From the NCBI GenBank assembly GCA_040880405.1, contig JBBDIM010000096.1:1-29022 (forward strand): a DNA stretch of 29,022 nucleotides, given 5' to 3'. Under the pieces are notes generated by a model that did no database searches, was not told the DNA's origin, and worked only from the letters and a program-made list of their open reading frames with translations. A program made the translations under genes and the position numbers. Numbering within the stretch: position 1 is the stretch's first letter; each line of letters opens with the position of its first letter. The DNA comes from JBBDIM01 sp040880405 (lineage in GTDB: Bacteria > Planctomycetota > Planctomycetia > Pirellulales > Pirellulaceae). This document shows, piece after piece, positions 14,360 through 22,015 of the stretch.

Positions 14360-14578
14360 ATGATCAAAGCTGCGGATTTCGAACATCTTCCCGTTGCCGA
14401 AAAGCTCAGACTTGTCACCCAACTTTGGGATCAGATCGCAGTGTCAGGCGAACCCATTGTGTTGCCCGATCCCGTGATATCTGAAGCTGAGCGTAGATTC
14501 GACGAAATGGTCGCCGATCCGTCGATCGGAATCTCCGAAGAGGAAATGTGGCGACAAGCCAGTGAAAAACGCAAGTAG
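14360..14578 (+). CDS. Antitoxin of the addiction-module (Unstab_antitox) family
   Basis: The 72-aa protein fits the putative addiction module component family (PF09720/TIGR02574) in size and layout: an N-terminal LPVAEKLRLVTQLWDQIA block (about 10-27), a central acidic helix with SEAERRFDEM, and the C-terminal GISEEEMWRQ motif. Such antitoxins neutralise a ParE/RelE-like toxin encoded immediately downstream, usually overlapping. Here the downstream toxin frame overlaps by 17 bp but is cut short, so this is likely an orphan antitoxin. The upstream GTGAGG is a weak RBS. The family call is from sequence pattern and is fairly sure. Confidence 0.85.
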   Translation: MIKAADFEHLPVAEKLRLVTQLWDQIAVSGEPIVLPDPVISEAERRFDEMVADPSIGISEEEMWRQASEKRK

Positions 14579-14642
14579 ATTTCATCCGGATTTTCCGTCT
14601 GACTTGGTGGCGGCGACGCAATACTACGATGCCATCGCCACC
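14562..14642 (+). pseudogene. Truncated ParE/RelE-like toxin
   Basis: From a GTG at 14562, in the +1 frame and overlapping the antitoxin end, the translation reads KNASRFHPDFPSDLVAATQYY followed by DAIA. This is the typical N-terminus of ParE/RelE toxins (FHP.A..DL..A..YY). The similarity stops at about residue 27, exactly where the convergent rph stop codon begins (14643). The frame continues to a stop at 14718-14720 but that part is only the antisense of rph. A complete toxin is about 95-100 aa, so some 70 residues including the active-site C-terminus are missing. Confidence 0.7.
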
Positions 14643-15359
14643 CTAAAACAACCACTTCTTCCCCAGCGCCTTCTGCTGAGCCGCGGTCAATTCTCGGATG
14701 CCCGATTTGGCGTGTTTTAGCAGGTTGGCCAGGTCTTCTTCGCTGAAGGTGGCTTCTTCGCCGGTTCCTTGGATTTCCACGAAGCGGCCCTTGCCGGTCA
14801 TGACGACGTTCATGTCGACCGCGGCGTCGACGTCTTCGATGTAGTCCAAATCGAGGGCCGCTTTACCGTCGACTAGGCCGACGCTGACTGCCGCGATGCT
14901 GTCGGTGATCGGGTAGCGACTGGGGTCGGGGAGCTCTTTCAGGCTGTTTACCGCGTCGACCAGGGCGACGAACGCTCCGGTGATGCTGGCGGTTCGCGTG
15001 CCGCCGTCGGCGTCGAGGACGTCGCAGTCGATTGCGATCATCTGTTCGCCCAGGGCTTCCAGATTGACCACCGCGCGGAGGCTGCGGCCGATGAGGCGTT
15101 GGATTTCTGTGGTGCGGCCATCCACCTTGCGGGGTTTACGCGTAGGCGTACTGCCGGGCAGCATGCTGTACTCGGCGGTGACCCAGCCTTTCCCCTTGCC
15201 AACCAGCCACGGTGGCACGTTTTTCTCGACCGAGGCGGTACAAAGGACCGTCGTTCCGCCCGCCTGGATCAGCACGCTCCCTGCCGCGTTTTTGGTGTAG
15301 TTGCGTTTGATCTTCAGAGTGCGAAGCTGGTTGGCGGCGCGGCCGTCGTGACGTGGCAT
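14643..15359 (-). CDS. rph: Ribonuclease PH
   Basis: RNase PH is a phosphate-dependent 3'-to-5' exoribonuclease that trims tRNA 3' ends. The 238-aa length is normal. Diagnostic segments are present: GRTTEIQRLIGRSLRAVVN (about 81-99) and the phosphate-binding and catalytic DCDVLDADGGTRTASITGA (about 111-129). The N-terminus MPRHDGRAANQLR is the usual start for the family (RxDGR), supporting this ATG. It is the last gene of an argB-argD-argF-rph series; the 159-bp gap to argF contains a hairpin repeat. Its 3' end abuts the broken toxin on the opposite strand. Confidence 0.96.
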   Translation of the reverse strand: MPRHDGRAANQLRTLKIKRNYTKNAAGSVLIQAGGTTVLCTASVEKNVPPWLVGKGKGWVTAEYSMLPGSTPTRKPRKVDGRTTEIQRLIGRSLRAVVNLEALGEQMIAIDCDVLDADGGTRTASITGAFVALVDAVNSLKELPDPSRYPITDSIAAVSVGLVDGKAALDLDYIEDVDAAVDMNVVMTGKGRFVEIQGTGEEATFSEEDLANLLKHAKSGIRELTAAQQKALGKKWLF

Positions 15360-15456
15360 AGGGGGGAATCTTTCGGGAATATTGGAGTTAGAGGTGGCGG
15401 TTGGGCGGTTGGGTCATGGATGATCGAGTTGCCGGTGGAAAACTGGCCCGCCAAAA

Positions 15457-15484
15457 CATGCCCACGTTGGAGGGCGTGGGCATG
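15457..15484. repeat. Hairpin repeat CATGCCCACG between argF and rph
   Basis: CATGCCCACG (15457-15466) and CGTGGGCATG (15475-15484) form a perfect 10-bp stem with an 8-nt loop, close to the hairpin at 1725-1751. Just beyond it CACCCGGGA occurs twice as a direct repeat (15486-15494 and 15502-15510), shortly before the argF stop codon on the other strand. It may reduce read-through from argF into rph. Confidence 0.65.
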
Positions 15485-15518
15485 GCACCCGGGAAACGTG
15501 ACACCCGGGACTTGCACC

Positions 15519-16445
15519 TTACGACGCTTTGTTTGCTTCGGTTAGTAGCCACACCATCAGCCCCTTTTGGGCGTGCATGCGGTTAGCGGCTTGTTGGATG
15601 ATGGCGCTGTTGGTGCAGTCCATCACCTCGTCGGTCACTTCCTGGCCTCGCTTGGCAGGGAGGCAGTGGAGGAAGATCGCGCCTTTGTCCGCCTCGGCCA
15701 TTAGCTTTTTGTTGACCTGGTAGGGGGCGAAATCCTTTTCTCGCTGGGCCTGTTCCGACTCCTGCCCCATGCTGGCCCAGACATCGGTGTAGACGGCACA
15801 CGCGTCGCGGACTGCGGCGGCTGGGTCGTCGGTCATTTCGATCTCGGCTGCGGGGCAGGCGTGGTGCAAGCGATCGAGGAACGGCTTGTCCAGTTCGTAC
15901 CCCTTGGGGGCGGCAATGCTGAACGCCATGCCGGTCTTGGCACAGGCCAAGGCGAGGCTCCGAGCGACGTTGTTGCCATCGCCGATGTAAGCCAGCCGAT
16001 TGCCACTGAGCGAGCCGAAACGCTCCTGAACGGTCATCAGGTCGGCCAACGCCTGGCACGGGTGGAACTTGTCGGTCAGGCCGTTGATCACCACGCAGTC
16101 GGCGAACTTGGCCAGCTCTTCAACCTTCTCGTGCGATTTGGCTCGGCAGACGATCACATCCAAGTACTCGCCAATCACGCGAGAAAAATCTTGCGGGGCT
16201 TCGCGCTTGCCCCAGCCGACATCCTCGCCCAAAAATAGACTACCGCCGCCGAGCTGCGCCATTCCTGACTCGAAACTGACGCGCGTCCGGAGCGACGGTT
16301 TCTCGAACAGCAGCCCCAGCACCTTCTGCGCCAGTATCGGCTGGCGGACACCACGCGTCACATCCGCCTTGATGTTCTCGGCGAGTTCGAAGATGTGTCC
16401 CAGTTCCGAATCGGTCACATCAAACAGGGTCAAGAAATGTCGCAT
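15519..16445 (-). CDS. argF: Ornithine carbamoyltransferase
   Basis: This enzyme joins carbamoyl phosphate and ornithine to give citrulline, the sixth step of arginine synthesis. All family signatures are present: SLRTR (about 51-55) for carbamoyl phosphate, HPCQALAD (about 128-135), the SMG loop in DVWASMGQESE (about 221-231) for ornithine, and HCLPAKRG (about 260-267). The SMG loop favours ornithine over acetyl- or succinyl-ornithine as substrate. The ATG at 16445 gives 308 aa beginning MRHFLTLFDV, the usual N-terminus; an in-frame GTG at 16454 would add three residues. It lies 48 bp downstream of argD in the same direction, suggesting an operon. Confidence 0.96.
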   Translation of the reverse strand: MRHFLTLFDVTDSELGHIFELAENIKADVTRGVRQPILAQKVLGLLFEKPSLRTRVSFESGMAQLGGGSLFLGEDVGWGKREAPQDFSRVIGEYLDVIVCRAKSHEKVEELAKFADCVVINGLTDKFHPCQALADLMTVQERFGSLSGNRLAYIGDGNNVARSLALACAKTGMAFSIAAPKGYELDKPFLDRLHHACPAAEIEMTDDPAAAVRDACAVYTDVWASMGQESEQAQREKDFAPYQVNKKLMAEADKGAIFLHCLPAKRGQEVTDEVMDCTNSAIIQQAANRMHAQKGLMVWLLTEANKAS

Positions 16446-16493
16446 CACAGACACTCACTTCGCATAGTGCGAAAGATGGAATGGGAAACCACG

Positions 16494-17720
16494 CTAGTTC
16501 GGCGTGGCAAGATTTTTGAGGACGTCGGCCAGGATATCGCATCCTTGATGCACCTGATCCTCCGTGAGATTCATCGCCGGCAGAAGCCGGATTACGCGGC
16601 CTTGGGTGCAGTTGATGAGTAACCGTTTTTCGAGGGCCGCCTTCACCGCCGGGGCCCCTTCCACCGCGAGTTCGATCCCGATCATCATTCCCGCGATCCG
16701 CAGATCTTGGATGATGTCGCACTCTTCCCGCAGGTCGGTCAGTCGCTGCCGAAACAGTTCGCTCAAGGAGGCGACATTTTCCAGCAGGTTATCGCGCTCG
16801 ATCATCTCGATCGCCGCGATCCCCGCTCGCGCCGCGATTGGATTGCCGCCGAAGGTGGCGGCGTGCATGCCTGGTCGCATGCTTTGGGCGATTTCGGCGG
16901 TGGTCATCAGGGCTCCGCCGGCGACTCCGCCGCAGAGGCTTTTGGCCAAGGTCATGATATCGGGCCGCACGCCGTAATGCTGGTACGCGAACCAATCGCC
17001 GGTTCGGCCGCAGCCGGTCTGAACCTCGTCGAAGATCAACAGCAGGTTGTGCTCGTCAGCGATTTCCCGCAGGCCCGCGAGAAAGCCTTCTGGTGGGAGT
17101 TTAACGCCCCCTTCACCCTGGATCGGCTCGATCATCAGAGCACAGGTCTCTTCGTCGACCAATTCCCGAACGGCATCCAAGTCGCCATGCGGGGCATAGC
17201 TAAAGCCCCCCATCAATGGGCCAATCCCCTCATGGTACTTCGGCTGGGCAGTGGCGGTGGTGGCCCCGTAGGTCCGGCCATGAAAGCCGCCCAGGAAGGT
17301 GATAATCTTGAACCGTTCCGGCGGCGTATGCATCCGGGCCAGCTTGATTGCGGCTTCGTTGGCTTCGGCCCCGGAGTTACAGAAAAAGGCCTGCCCGCCA
17401 AAACTCCGATCGGACAGCAGCTTGGCCCATTGTCCTTGCGATTCCATGTGCCACGAGTTGGGTACATGGATCAGCTTGCCGACTTGATCTTTAACCGCAT
17501 CGACCACCATGTCGGGGCAGTGCCCCAACAGGTTGCAGCCCCAGCCGGGGAACAGATCGAGATACTCGTTCCCTTCGGCGTCCCATATTTTGGAACCCTC
17601 GCCCCGGACCAGGTTCACCGGGTAGCGGCCATAGTTGGGCACCACATACTTTTGGAACAACTCGACGGTTTCGGCGGAACTGAGATGCTGCTCGACCGAG
17701 GACTGGGAAGTGGTCGCCAT
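16494..17720 (-). CDS. argD: Acetylornithine aminotransferase
   Basis: ArgD is the PLP-dependent class III aminotransferase that makes N-acetylornithine from the semialdehyde with glutamate as donor. It shows the NSGAEANEAAIKLAR motif (about 115-129), GFHGRTYG (145-152), LLIFDEVQTGCGRTG (227-241) and the Schiff-base lysine in TLAKSLCGG (K260). The 408-aa form starts at the ATG of MATTSQSSVEQ. A TTG codon 16 codons upstream could extend it, but the added sequence is basic and unlike the family, so I reject it. The gene sits between argB (89 bp upstream) and argF. ArgD enzymes can also act in lysine synthesis; here the neighbours argue for arginine. Confidence 0.95.
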   Translation of the reverse strand: MATTSQSSVEQHLSSAETVELFQKYVVPNYGRYPVNLVRGEGSKIWDAEGNEYLDLFPGWGCNLLGHCPDMVVDAVKDQVGKLIHVPNSWHMESQGQWAKLLSDRSFGGQAFFCNSGAEANEAAIKLARMHTPPERFKIITFLGGFHGRTYGATTATAQPKYHEGIGPLMGGFSYAPHGDLDAVRELVDEETCALMIEPIQGEGGVKLPPEGFLAGLREIADEHNLLLIFDEVQTGCGRTGDWFAYQHYGVRPDIMTLAKSLCGGVAGGALMTTAEIAQSMRPGMHAATFGGNPIAARAGIAAIEMIERDNLLENVASLSELFRQRLTDLREECDIIQDLRIAGMMIGIELAVEGAPAVKAALEKRLLINCTQGRVIRLLPAMNLTEDQVHQGCDILADVLKNLATPN

Positions 17721-17809
17721 GGCTCGAACTTTCGCAAAGGATAGTGAACGCGGAAAGCCTAGAGACAATCGCCCGGGGAGGTGGGTTCGGCCTCCACGGG
17801 GGCAATCGT

Positions 17810-18688
17810 CTACTGCACGATCTCGGTTCCGACCCCGGTATTGGTGTAAATTTCCAGCAGCAGCGAGTGCCGCAATCGTCCATCGATGATATGGATCTTG
17901 CCGACACCCCGGTCGAGCGAATCGAGGCAGGCCTCCACCTTGGGGATCATGCCCGCTTCGATCTGACCGGTGCCGATCATCCGCCGGGCCTTCTCGCGGT
18001 CCAACGAATGGACCAGCGTCTCGGGGTCGTCCTTGTCGGTCCGCACGCCGTTGATATCGCTCAGGAACATCAACTTCTCAGCCCCTAAGGCCTCCGCCAC
18101 GGCGTTGGCGGCCGTATCGGCGTTGACGTTCAGCTTCTCGCCGGTTTCCTGGTCGATGCACATCGAGGGGATCACCGGCACCTGACCGGCGTAGCAGAGA
18201 TTCTCAATCGTCGCCTGATCGACCTCGGTTACCGTGCCGACATGCCCCAGGTCAAGGGCCTCGCCGTTGGACCCAGGCAGAGTCAAGCGTTTGCCGAATA
18301 GGACGTTGGTGGTCTTGAAGTTGAGGTTCATGGCGCGGCCACCGACCACTTCGATCTCACGGGCGATCCGCTCGTTGACAGTTCCGGCGAGGACCTCCTC
18401 GACGATTTTGAGGGTCGCGTCGTCCGTAAAGCGGCGGCCTTGGATGAAGCGGGGCTCAATCTGGGCCTCGGCCATGGCGCGGCTAATCGCGGCTCCACCA
18501 CCATGCACTACCACCGGTCGCATGCCGACGGTCTCCATGAAGACGACATCGATCAGCACATGCCGCAGCGCGTCGGGGTTCTCCATCACGCTGCCACCGA
18601 GCTTGATGACGGTGATCTTATTGCGGAACCGACGGATCCAGCCCAATGCCTCGATCAGGACGTCCGCTTTTTCGATGGCCTCTTTCAA
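17810..18688 (-). CDS. argB: Acetylglutamate kinase
   Basis: ArgB phosphorylates N-acetylglutamate, the second and often controlling step of arginine synthesis. Visible are the nucleotide-binding IKLGGSVM (about 28-35), VVVHGGGAAIS (59-69), the NVNADTAANAVAEAL stretch and a C-terminal GKIHIIDGR segment. The 292 aa include about 22 residues before the first core strand, predicted as a helix (EAIEKADVLIEALGWIRRFR). Such an N-terminal helix is known from arginine-inhibited, hexameric forms, so feedback inhibition is likely. It is the first gene of the argB-argD-argF-rph group. No other arg genes are in the window. Confidence 0.96.
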   Translation of the reverse strand: MKEAIEKADVLIEALGWIRRFRNKITVIKLGGSVMENPDALRHVLIDVVFMETVGMRPVVVHGGGAAISRAMAEAQIEPRFIQGRRFTDDATLKIVEEVLAGTVNERIAREIEVVGGRAMNLNFKTTNVLFGKRLTLPGSNGEALDLGHVGTVTEVDQATIENLCYAGQVPVIPSMCIDQETGEKLNVNADTAANAVAEALGAEKLMFLSDINGVRTDKDDPETLVHSLDREKARRMIGTGQIEAGMIPKVEACLDSLDRGVGKIHIIDGRLRHSLLLEIYTNTGVGTEIVQ

Positions 18689-19482
18689 TCGTCTCTCCGA
18701 TAGCGCCGGCCACCGCTAATTGTGGACGGAAATGAGGGAAGCAAGGGACTCGAATCGTACATGGCGGAAGTTCGAAACTCCCACAGGCGAGCCCACTTGC
18801 GACGGGGGAAACCACCCATTTTAGCAACCAATTCAGTTTGTCAACAGCCTGCTGTGGGCGAGTGAGCGGCGTCGGTGAGGGGGCCATGTTACGCGGGCCG
18901 CACGACACGGTTTGCCAACGCGTTTTGGTGACTCCAAGATCAGTGATACCCGAATAGTCGCCACTAGGAAGACAAGACGCTTTCGTTCGCCGTCTAGCGC
19001 TGACTCGAACGAAATGCGTCGATTCCACTAGTAAAGGGCCAACGGCCCGGTTTTATACCAGCCTAGGACGCAGTCCTAGGTGCCGTTTCCCAAACCAATT
19101 GTGAGGGCTGTAGGCCCGGTACCATCCCTGGATTCAGGGTGAGTCATTCCGATCGATGGGGCCGGGCCTACAGCCCTCATGTTTGGAATGGTTTCCATTA
19201 CCTAGGACTGCGTCCTAGGCTGGTATGGGGCCACGCCTTTGGCGTTCGGCTTTTCGGTAATGTTCGTTTTCTGGTGGCAATCGACTGTCTTGGCAATTCA
19301 GACCGATACTACGCAAAAATTGTGGAGGCTACGCAAACCTTGTCCAGCACCAATTGCTAGCGTGGAACCCATTCGATCTAGGTAGATTCCGGCAGGATCG
19401 TTAAGCTGGCACTTGCCGCCCGCTTTGTTTGTGTGGGCGGTTTTTGGGGATTCTTCGTTTCGGTTTCGCGGGAGTAACGACC
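18689..19482. other. Divergent gap with a large palindromic element
   Basis: This 794-bp gap separates the divergent argB and exported-protein genes and should hold both promoters, though none is clear. Its main content is the nested palindrome at 19055-19226. The 18721-19035 part shows no gene or recognised motif. No tRNA was found. Confidence 0.6.
19036..19243. repeat. Large nested inverted-repeat element
   Basis: Perfect 27-nt inverted arms lie at 19055-19081 and 19200-19226 (core CCTAGGACGCAGTCCTAGG, itself nearly palindromic). Perfect 18-nt inner arms lie at 19102-19119 and 19162-19179 (TGAGGGCTGTAGGCCCGG). A CCCTG-GATT-CAGGG hairpin (19126-19139) sits at the centre. Weaker complementarity extends outward to about 19036 and 19243 (GGCCAACGGC against GCCTTTGGC). 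The whole can fold as a long cruciform. It is non-coding and looks like a mobile palindromic repeat; I see no transposase. Confidence 0.85.
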
Positions 19483-19935
19483 ATGGTACGTCGGCTGAGC
19501 TTGGGCCTATTGCTGTTGGGATTCACCGCTATGCTGGCCTCTACCGCTTCGGCCCAGCAGTCGATCTTGCCGGGGCCGCGCGAGTTGCCGGCGGATTTGC
19601 TGGGGCATTTGTCGCTCCTGCGTGAGCAGCAACTCCATTATCTGAAACAGTTTAGCGAGTACGCCGAAGCGCGGTATCAAGCGGGCGAGGTCCCTAAGGG
19701 GGTCGCGCTGCATGCCCAGGCGTACTACAAAAGGGCCCAACTGCAACACGAGCAAGACCCCGCCAAGCGGAAAGAACTGACCGACGAAATGGTCAAGCTC
19801 ACACGTGTCCAACAGGAGCTAGACACCAACAATCCGCAGCAGACTTGGTTTGGCGTCGATAAGTTAAGACTCGGGGGGTATCTACGGGTAGAATGGGAAA
19901 GGTTCCGACAGGAGTTGCCGGACACGCCCGAGTAG
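19483..19935 (+). CDS. Small exported protein of unknown function
   Basis: The 150-aa product starts with a clear signal peptide: MVRRLSLGLLLLGFTAML followed by ASTASAQQ, with likely cleavage after ASA at about residue 24. The mature part is mostly helical and charged (LREQQLHYLKQFSEYAEARY at about 44-63, DPAKRKELTDEMVKLTRVQQ further on) with no cysteines or catalytic motif seen. The start is supported by GGGAG eight bases upstream; an earlier in-frame ATG at 19429 would put a cysteine-containing, unlikely extension before the signal sequence. It lies 22 bp before a peroxiredoxin-like gene, so they are probably cotranscribed. Function unknown. Confidence 0.8.
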   Translation: MVRRLSLGLLLLGFTAMLASTASAQQSILPGPRELPADLLGHLSLLREQQLHYLKQFSEYAEARYQAGEVPKGVALHAQAYYKRAQLQHEQDPAKRKELTDEMVKLTRVQQELDTNNPQQTWFGVDKLRLGGYLRVEWERFRQELPDTPE

Positions 19936-19957
19936 ATCCTTTGTTCGTAGGCCAGCG

Positions 19958-20524
19958 ATGACCATGCCAGCCGATTCTAGCGTTCATGCGACCCTTGCCC
20001 CCGAAATCTCGCTCACCCGGTACGACGGGCAAGAGGTCGCCCTCGCCGATCTCTGGAAATCGCAACCCCTGCTGATCCAGTTTTCCCGCCACCTGGGTTG
20101 CGCTTTCTGCCGGGACCACGCTAAGCAATTACTGAAAGACTACGAAACACTCAAATCGCACGGGGCGGAAGTCGCCTTGGTGACGATGGGCGATGTCCAG
20201 GCGGCACAGGAATTCCGAGACGCCTTGAAGTTAACCTACCCGGTATATGCGGATCCCGATCGCAAGGCGTACGAGGCGTTCGATGTGGCACGGGGCTCCG
20301 TCTGGCAAGTGGCGGGGCCTCAGGTCTGGGGCCAAGGCTTCGGGGCCTTGCTCCGCAGCGGATTGGGTGTCCCTCGGGGAGACCTGATGCAGCTTCAGGC
20401 CACCTTTCTGATCAATCCGGAGGGACAGATCATCTTCGAATTCCGCCCTGAAAATTCAGCAGACCATCCCGCCTTGGAGGATGTGCTGAGGGCAATCGAG
20501 CGGACAAAGTCGACGGCGAATTGA
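19958..20524 (+). CDS. Peroxiredoxin-like (AhpC/TSA family) protein
   Basis: The 188-aa protein has a thioredoxin fold of the peroxiredoxin-like AhpC/TSA_2 type. Strand LLIQFSRHLGCAFCRDH (about 38-54) carries a CxxC pair (C48, C51) where classical 2-Cys peroxiredoxins have TxxC. It is followed by VALVTMGD and a YPVYADPDRKAYEAFDV segment, and LQATFLINPEGQIIFEF near the C-terminus. This suggests a thiol-disulfide or peroxide-reducing enzyme acting in the cytoplasm; no signal peptide is present. The substrate cannot be told. Translation could start at the first or third codon (both ATG). Confidence 0.85.
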   Translation: MTMPADSSVHATLAPEISLTRYDGQEVALADLWKSQPLLIQFSRHLGCAFCRDHAKQLLKDYETLKSHGAEVALVTMGDVQAAQEFRDALKLTYPVYADPDRKAYEAFDVARGSVWQVAGPQVWGQGFGALLRSGLGVPRGDLMQLQATFLINPEGQIIFEFRPENSADHPALEDVLRAIERTKSTAN

Positions 20525-20542
20525 CGCGGCCGAGCAAGCCCT

Positions 20543-20689
20543 GTGGTAGAAGCCCGATAGGGCGTAACCCACCGAGCGTGCGCGGTTCGAATTGCCAGCG
20601 TGGTTTGGTGATATTTCTTCGAATCCAAACCGTTTCGCCGCCGCAAAATTGGTTGGCGATGGTGGGCTGGCGAGACTCCACCCTACCAC
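20543..20689. repeat. Possible terminal-inverted-repeat element before pgk
   Basis: GTGGTAG (20543-20549) and CTACCAC (20683-20689) are inverted, and CCCACC (20568-20573) with GGTGGG (20661-20666) form a second inner pair. The ~147-bp unit fills most of the 306-bp gap between the peroxiredoxin-like gene and pgk. It has no reading frame of its own. The arms are short, so confidence is moderate. No other content is recognised in this gap apart from GGGAGTAACTTAGAGGC just before the pgk ATG. Confidence 0.45.
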
Positions 20690-20830
20690 TTAAGGCATGT
20701 TGGGTGTCCCGCCGTTGCGCACAGGCCCATCCACCTGAGGCTCTCCTTTTGCGAATCCCCGGGGCCCTGTACGATTGAGGGTTCACAGCAAACCCATCAG
20801 TCAACGGAATCTTGGGAGTAACTTAGAGGC

Positions 20831-22015
20831 ATGGCCAAGAAAACGATCAAAGATATCGATGTCGCCGGCAAGCAGGTTTTGATGCGCGTCGACTTCAACG
20901 TCCCCCTGAAAAACGGCCAGATCACCGACGATCGCCGGATCGAAATGGCGCTGCCTTCGATCAAGGCGGTGGTCGAAGCGGGTGGCCGGGTCATCCTGAT
21001 GAGCCACCTGGGCCGACCGGAGCCGGGCGGCGATAACGCCAAGTACAGTCTCAAGCCGGTCGCCGAGCGGTTGGGCGAGCTGCTGGGCAAGCCCGTTGCC
21101 TTTGCCACCGATACCGCCGGAGCCGATGCCTCAGCGAAGGTTGCCGCTTTGGCCGATAGGGAGGTGTTGGTCCTGGAAAATCTTCGCTTCGAAAAGGGAG
21201 AGAAGAAGGGTGACGCCGACTTCGCCGCCAAGTTGGCCGCGTTCGCCGATGTCTACTGCAACGACGCCTTTGGCACCTGCCACCGGACCGATGCTTCGAT
21301 GGTTGCCGTTCCCGAAGCGATGGGCGATAAGCCGAAGGTGGTGGGCTTCCTGGTCGAGAAGGAAATTCAATACCTGACCGACGCGATTCAGAACCCAGAA
21401 CGGCCGTTTGTGGCGATTTTGGGTGGGGCGAAGGTTTCCGACAAGATTATGGTCATCAAAAACCTGCTGGGGATTTGCGATCAGGTGTTGATCGGCGGGG
21501 CGATGGCCTACACGTTCTCGCTGGCCCATGGTGGCCAGGTGGGAGATAGCCTGGTTGAGAAAGACAAAGTCGAGCTGGCGAAGGAGTTGATCGAAGCGGG
21601 TGGCGAGAAGCTGATCCTCCCCTCCGATACCCACTGTGGCGATGGTTTCAGTGCTGACTGTAAAAAGCAGGTGGTCAAAGCGGGTTCGATTCCGGATGGA
21701 TTCGAAGGGCTCGACATTGGCCCGGAGACTTCCCGGACCTACGCCAACTACGTGAAGCAGGCGAAGACCATCGTCTGGAACGGGCCGATGGGCGTGTTCG
21801 AGATGCCACCGTTCGACGAGGGGACCAAAGCGGTCGCCAACGCGATTGCCGAAAGCAGCGCGATCAGCATCATCGGCGGCGGCGACAGCGCCGCGGCGAT
21901 CGCCCAATTCGGGATGGAAGATTCCGTCTCGCACGTCTCAACCGGTGGTGGCGCGAGCCTCGCGATGCTGGAAGGCCAGGCCTTCAAGGCGGTTGATTTG
22001 CTGGATGATAAGTAG
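20831..22015 (+). CDS. pgk: Phosphoglycerate kinase
   Basis: Pgk transfers phosphate from 1,3-bisphosphoglycerate to ADP, the first ATP-yielding step of glycolysis, and runs in reverse in gluconeogenesis. The 394-aa length is normal. Visible are VLMRVDFNVPLKNGQITDD (16-34), MSHLGRPEPGG (57-67), NDAFGTCHRTDAS, FVAILGGAKVSDKI, WNGPMGVFE, and the C-terminal nucleotide site GGGDSAAA plus STGGGASLAMLEG. All catalytic blocks are intact. It is a single-gene unit; its last 32 bp overlap the end of a convergent methyltransferase gene. Confidence 0.98.
   Translation: MAKKTIKDIDVAGKQVLMRVDFNVPLKNGQITDDRRIEMALPSIKAVVEAGGRVILMSHLGRPEPGGDNAKYSLKPVAERLGELLGKPVAFATDTAGADASAKVAALADREVLVLENLRFEKGEKKGDADFAAKLAAFADVYCNDAFGTCHRTDASMVAVPEAMGDKPKVVGFLVEKEIQYLTDAIQNPERPFVAILGGAKVSDKIMVIKNLLGICDQVLIGGAMAYTFSLAHGGQVGDSLVEKDKVELAKELIEAGGEKLILPSDTHCGDGFSADCKKQVVKAGSIPDGFEGLDIGPETSRTYANYVKQAKTIVWNGPMGVFEMPPFDEGTKAVANAIAESSAISIIGGGDSAAAIAQFGMEDSVSHVSTGGGASLAMLEGQAFKAVDLLDDK

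Noticed and set aside
16707..17744. 345-codon plus-strand frame antisense to argD
   Set aside because: argD is certain on the minus strand with all PLP motifs; the antisense frame has no family features.
21280..21306. Unusual GTCHRTDASM in Pgk in place of the more common GTAHRAHAS
   Set aside because: Neighbouring positions vary in the family (some eukaryotic enzymes also have SM after this site) and every catalytic block is intact, so it is not evidence of altered function.
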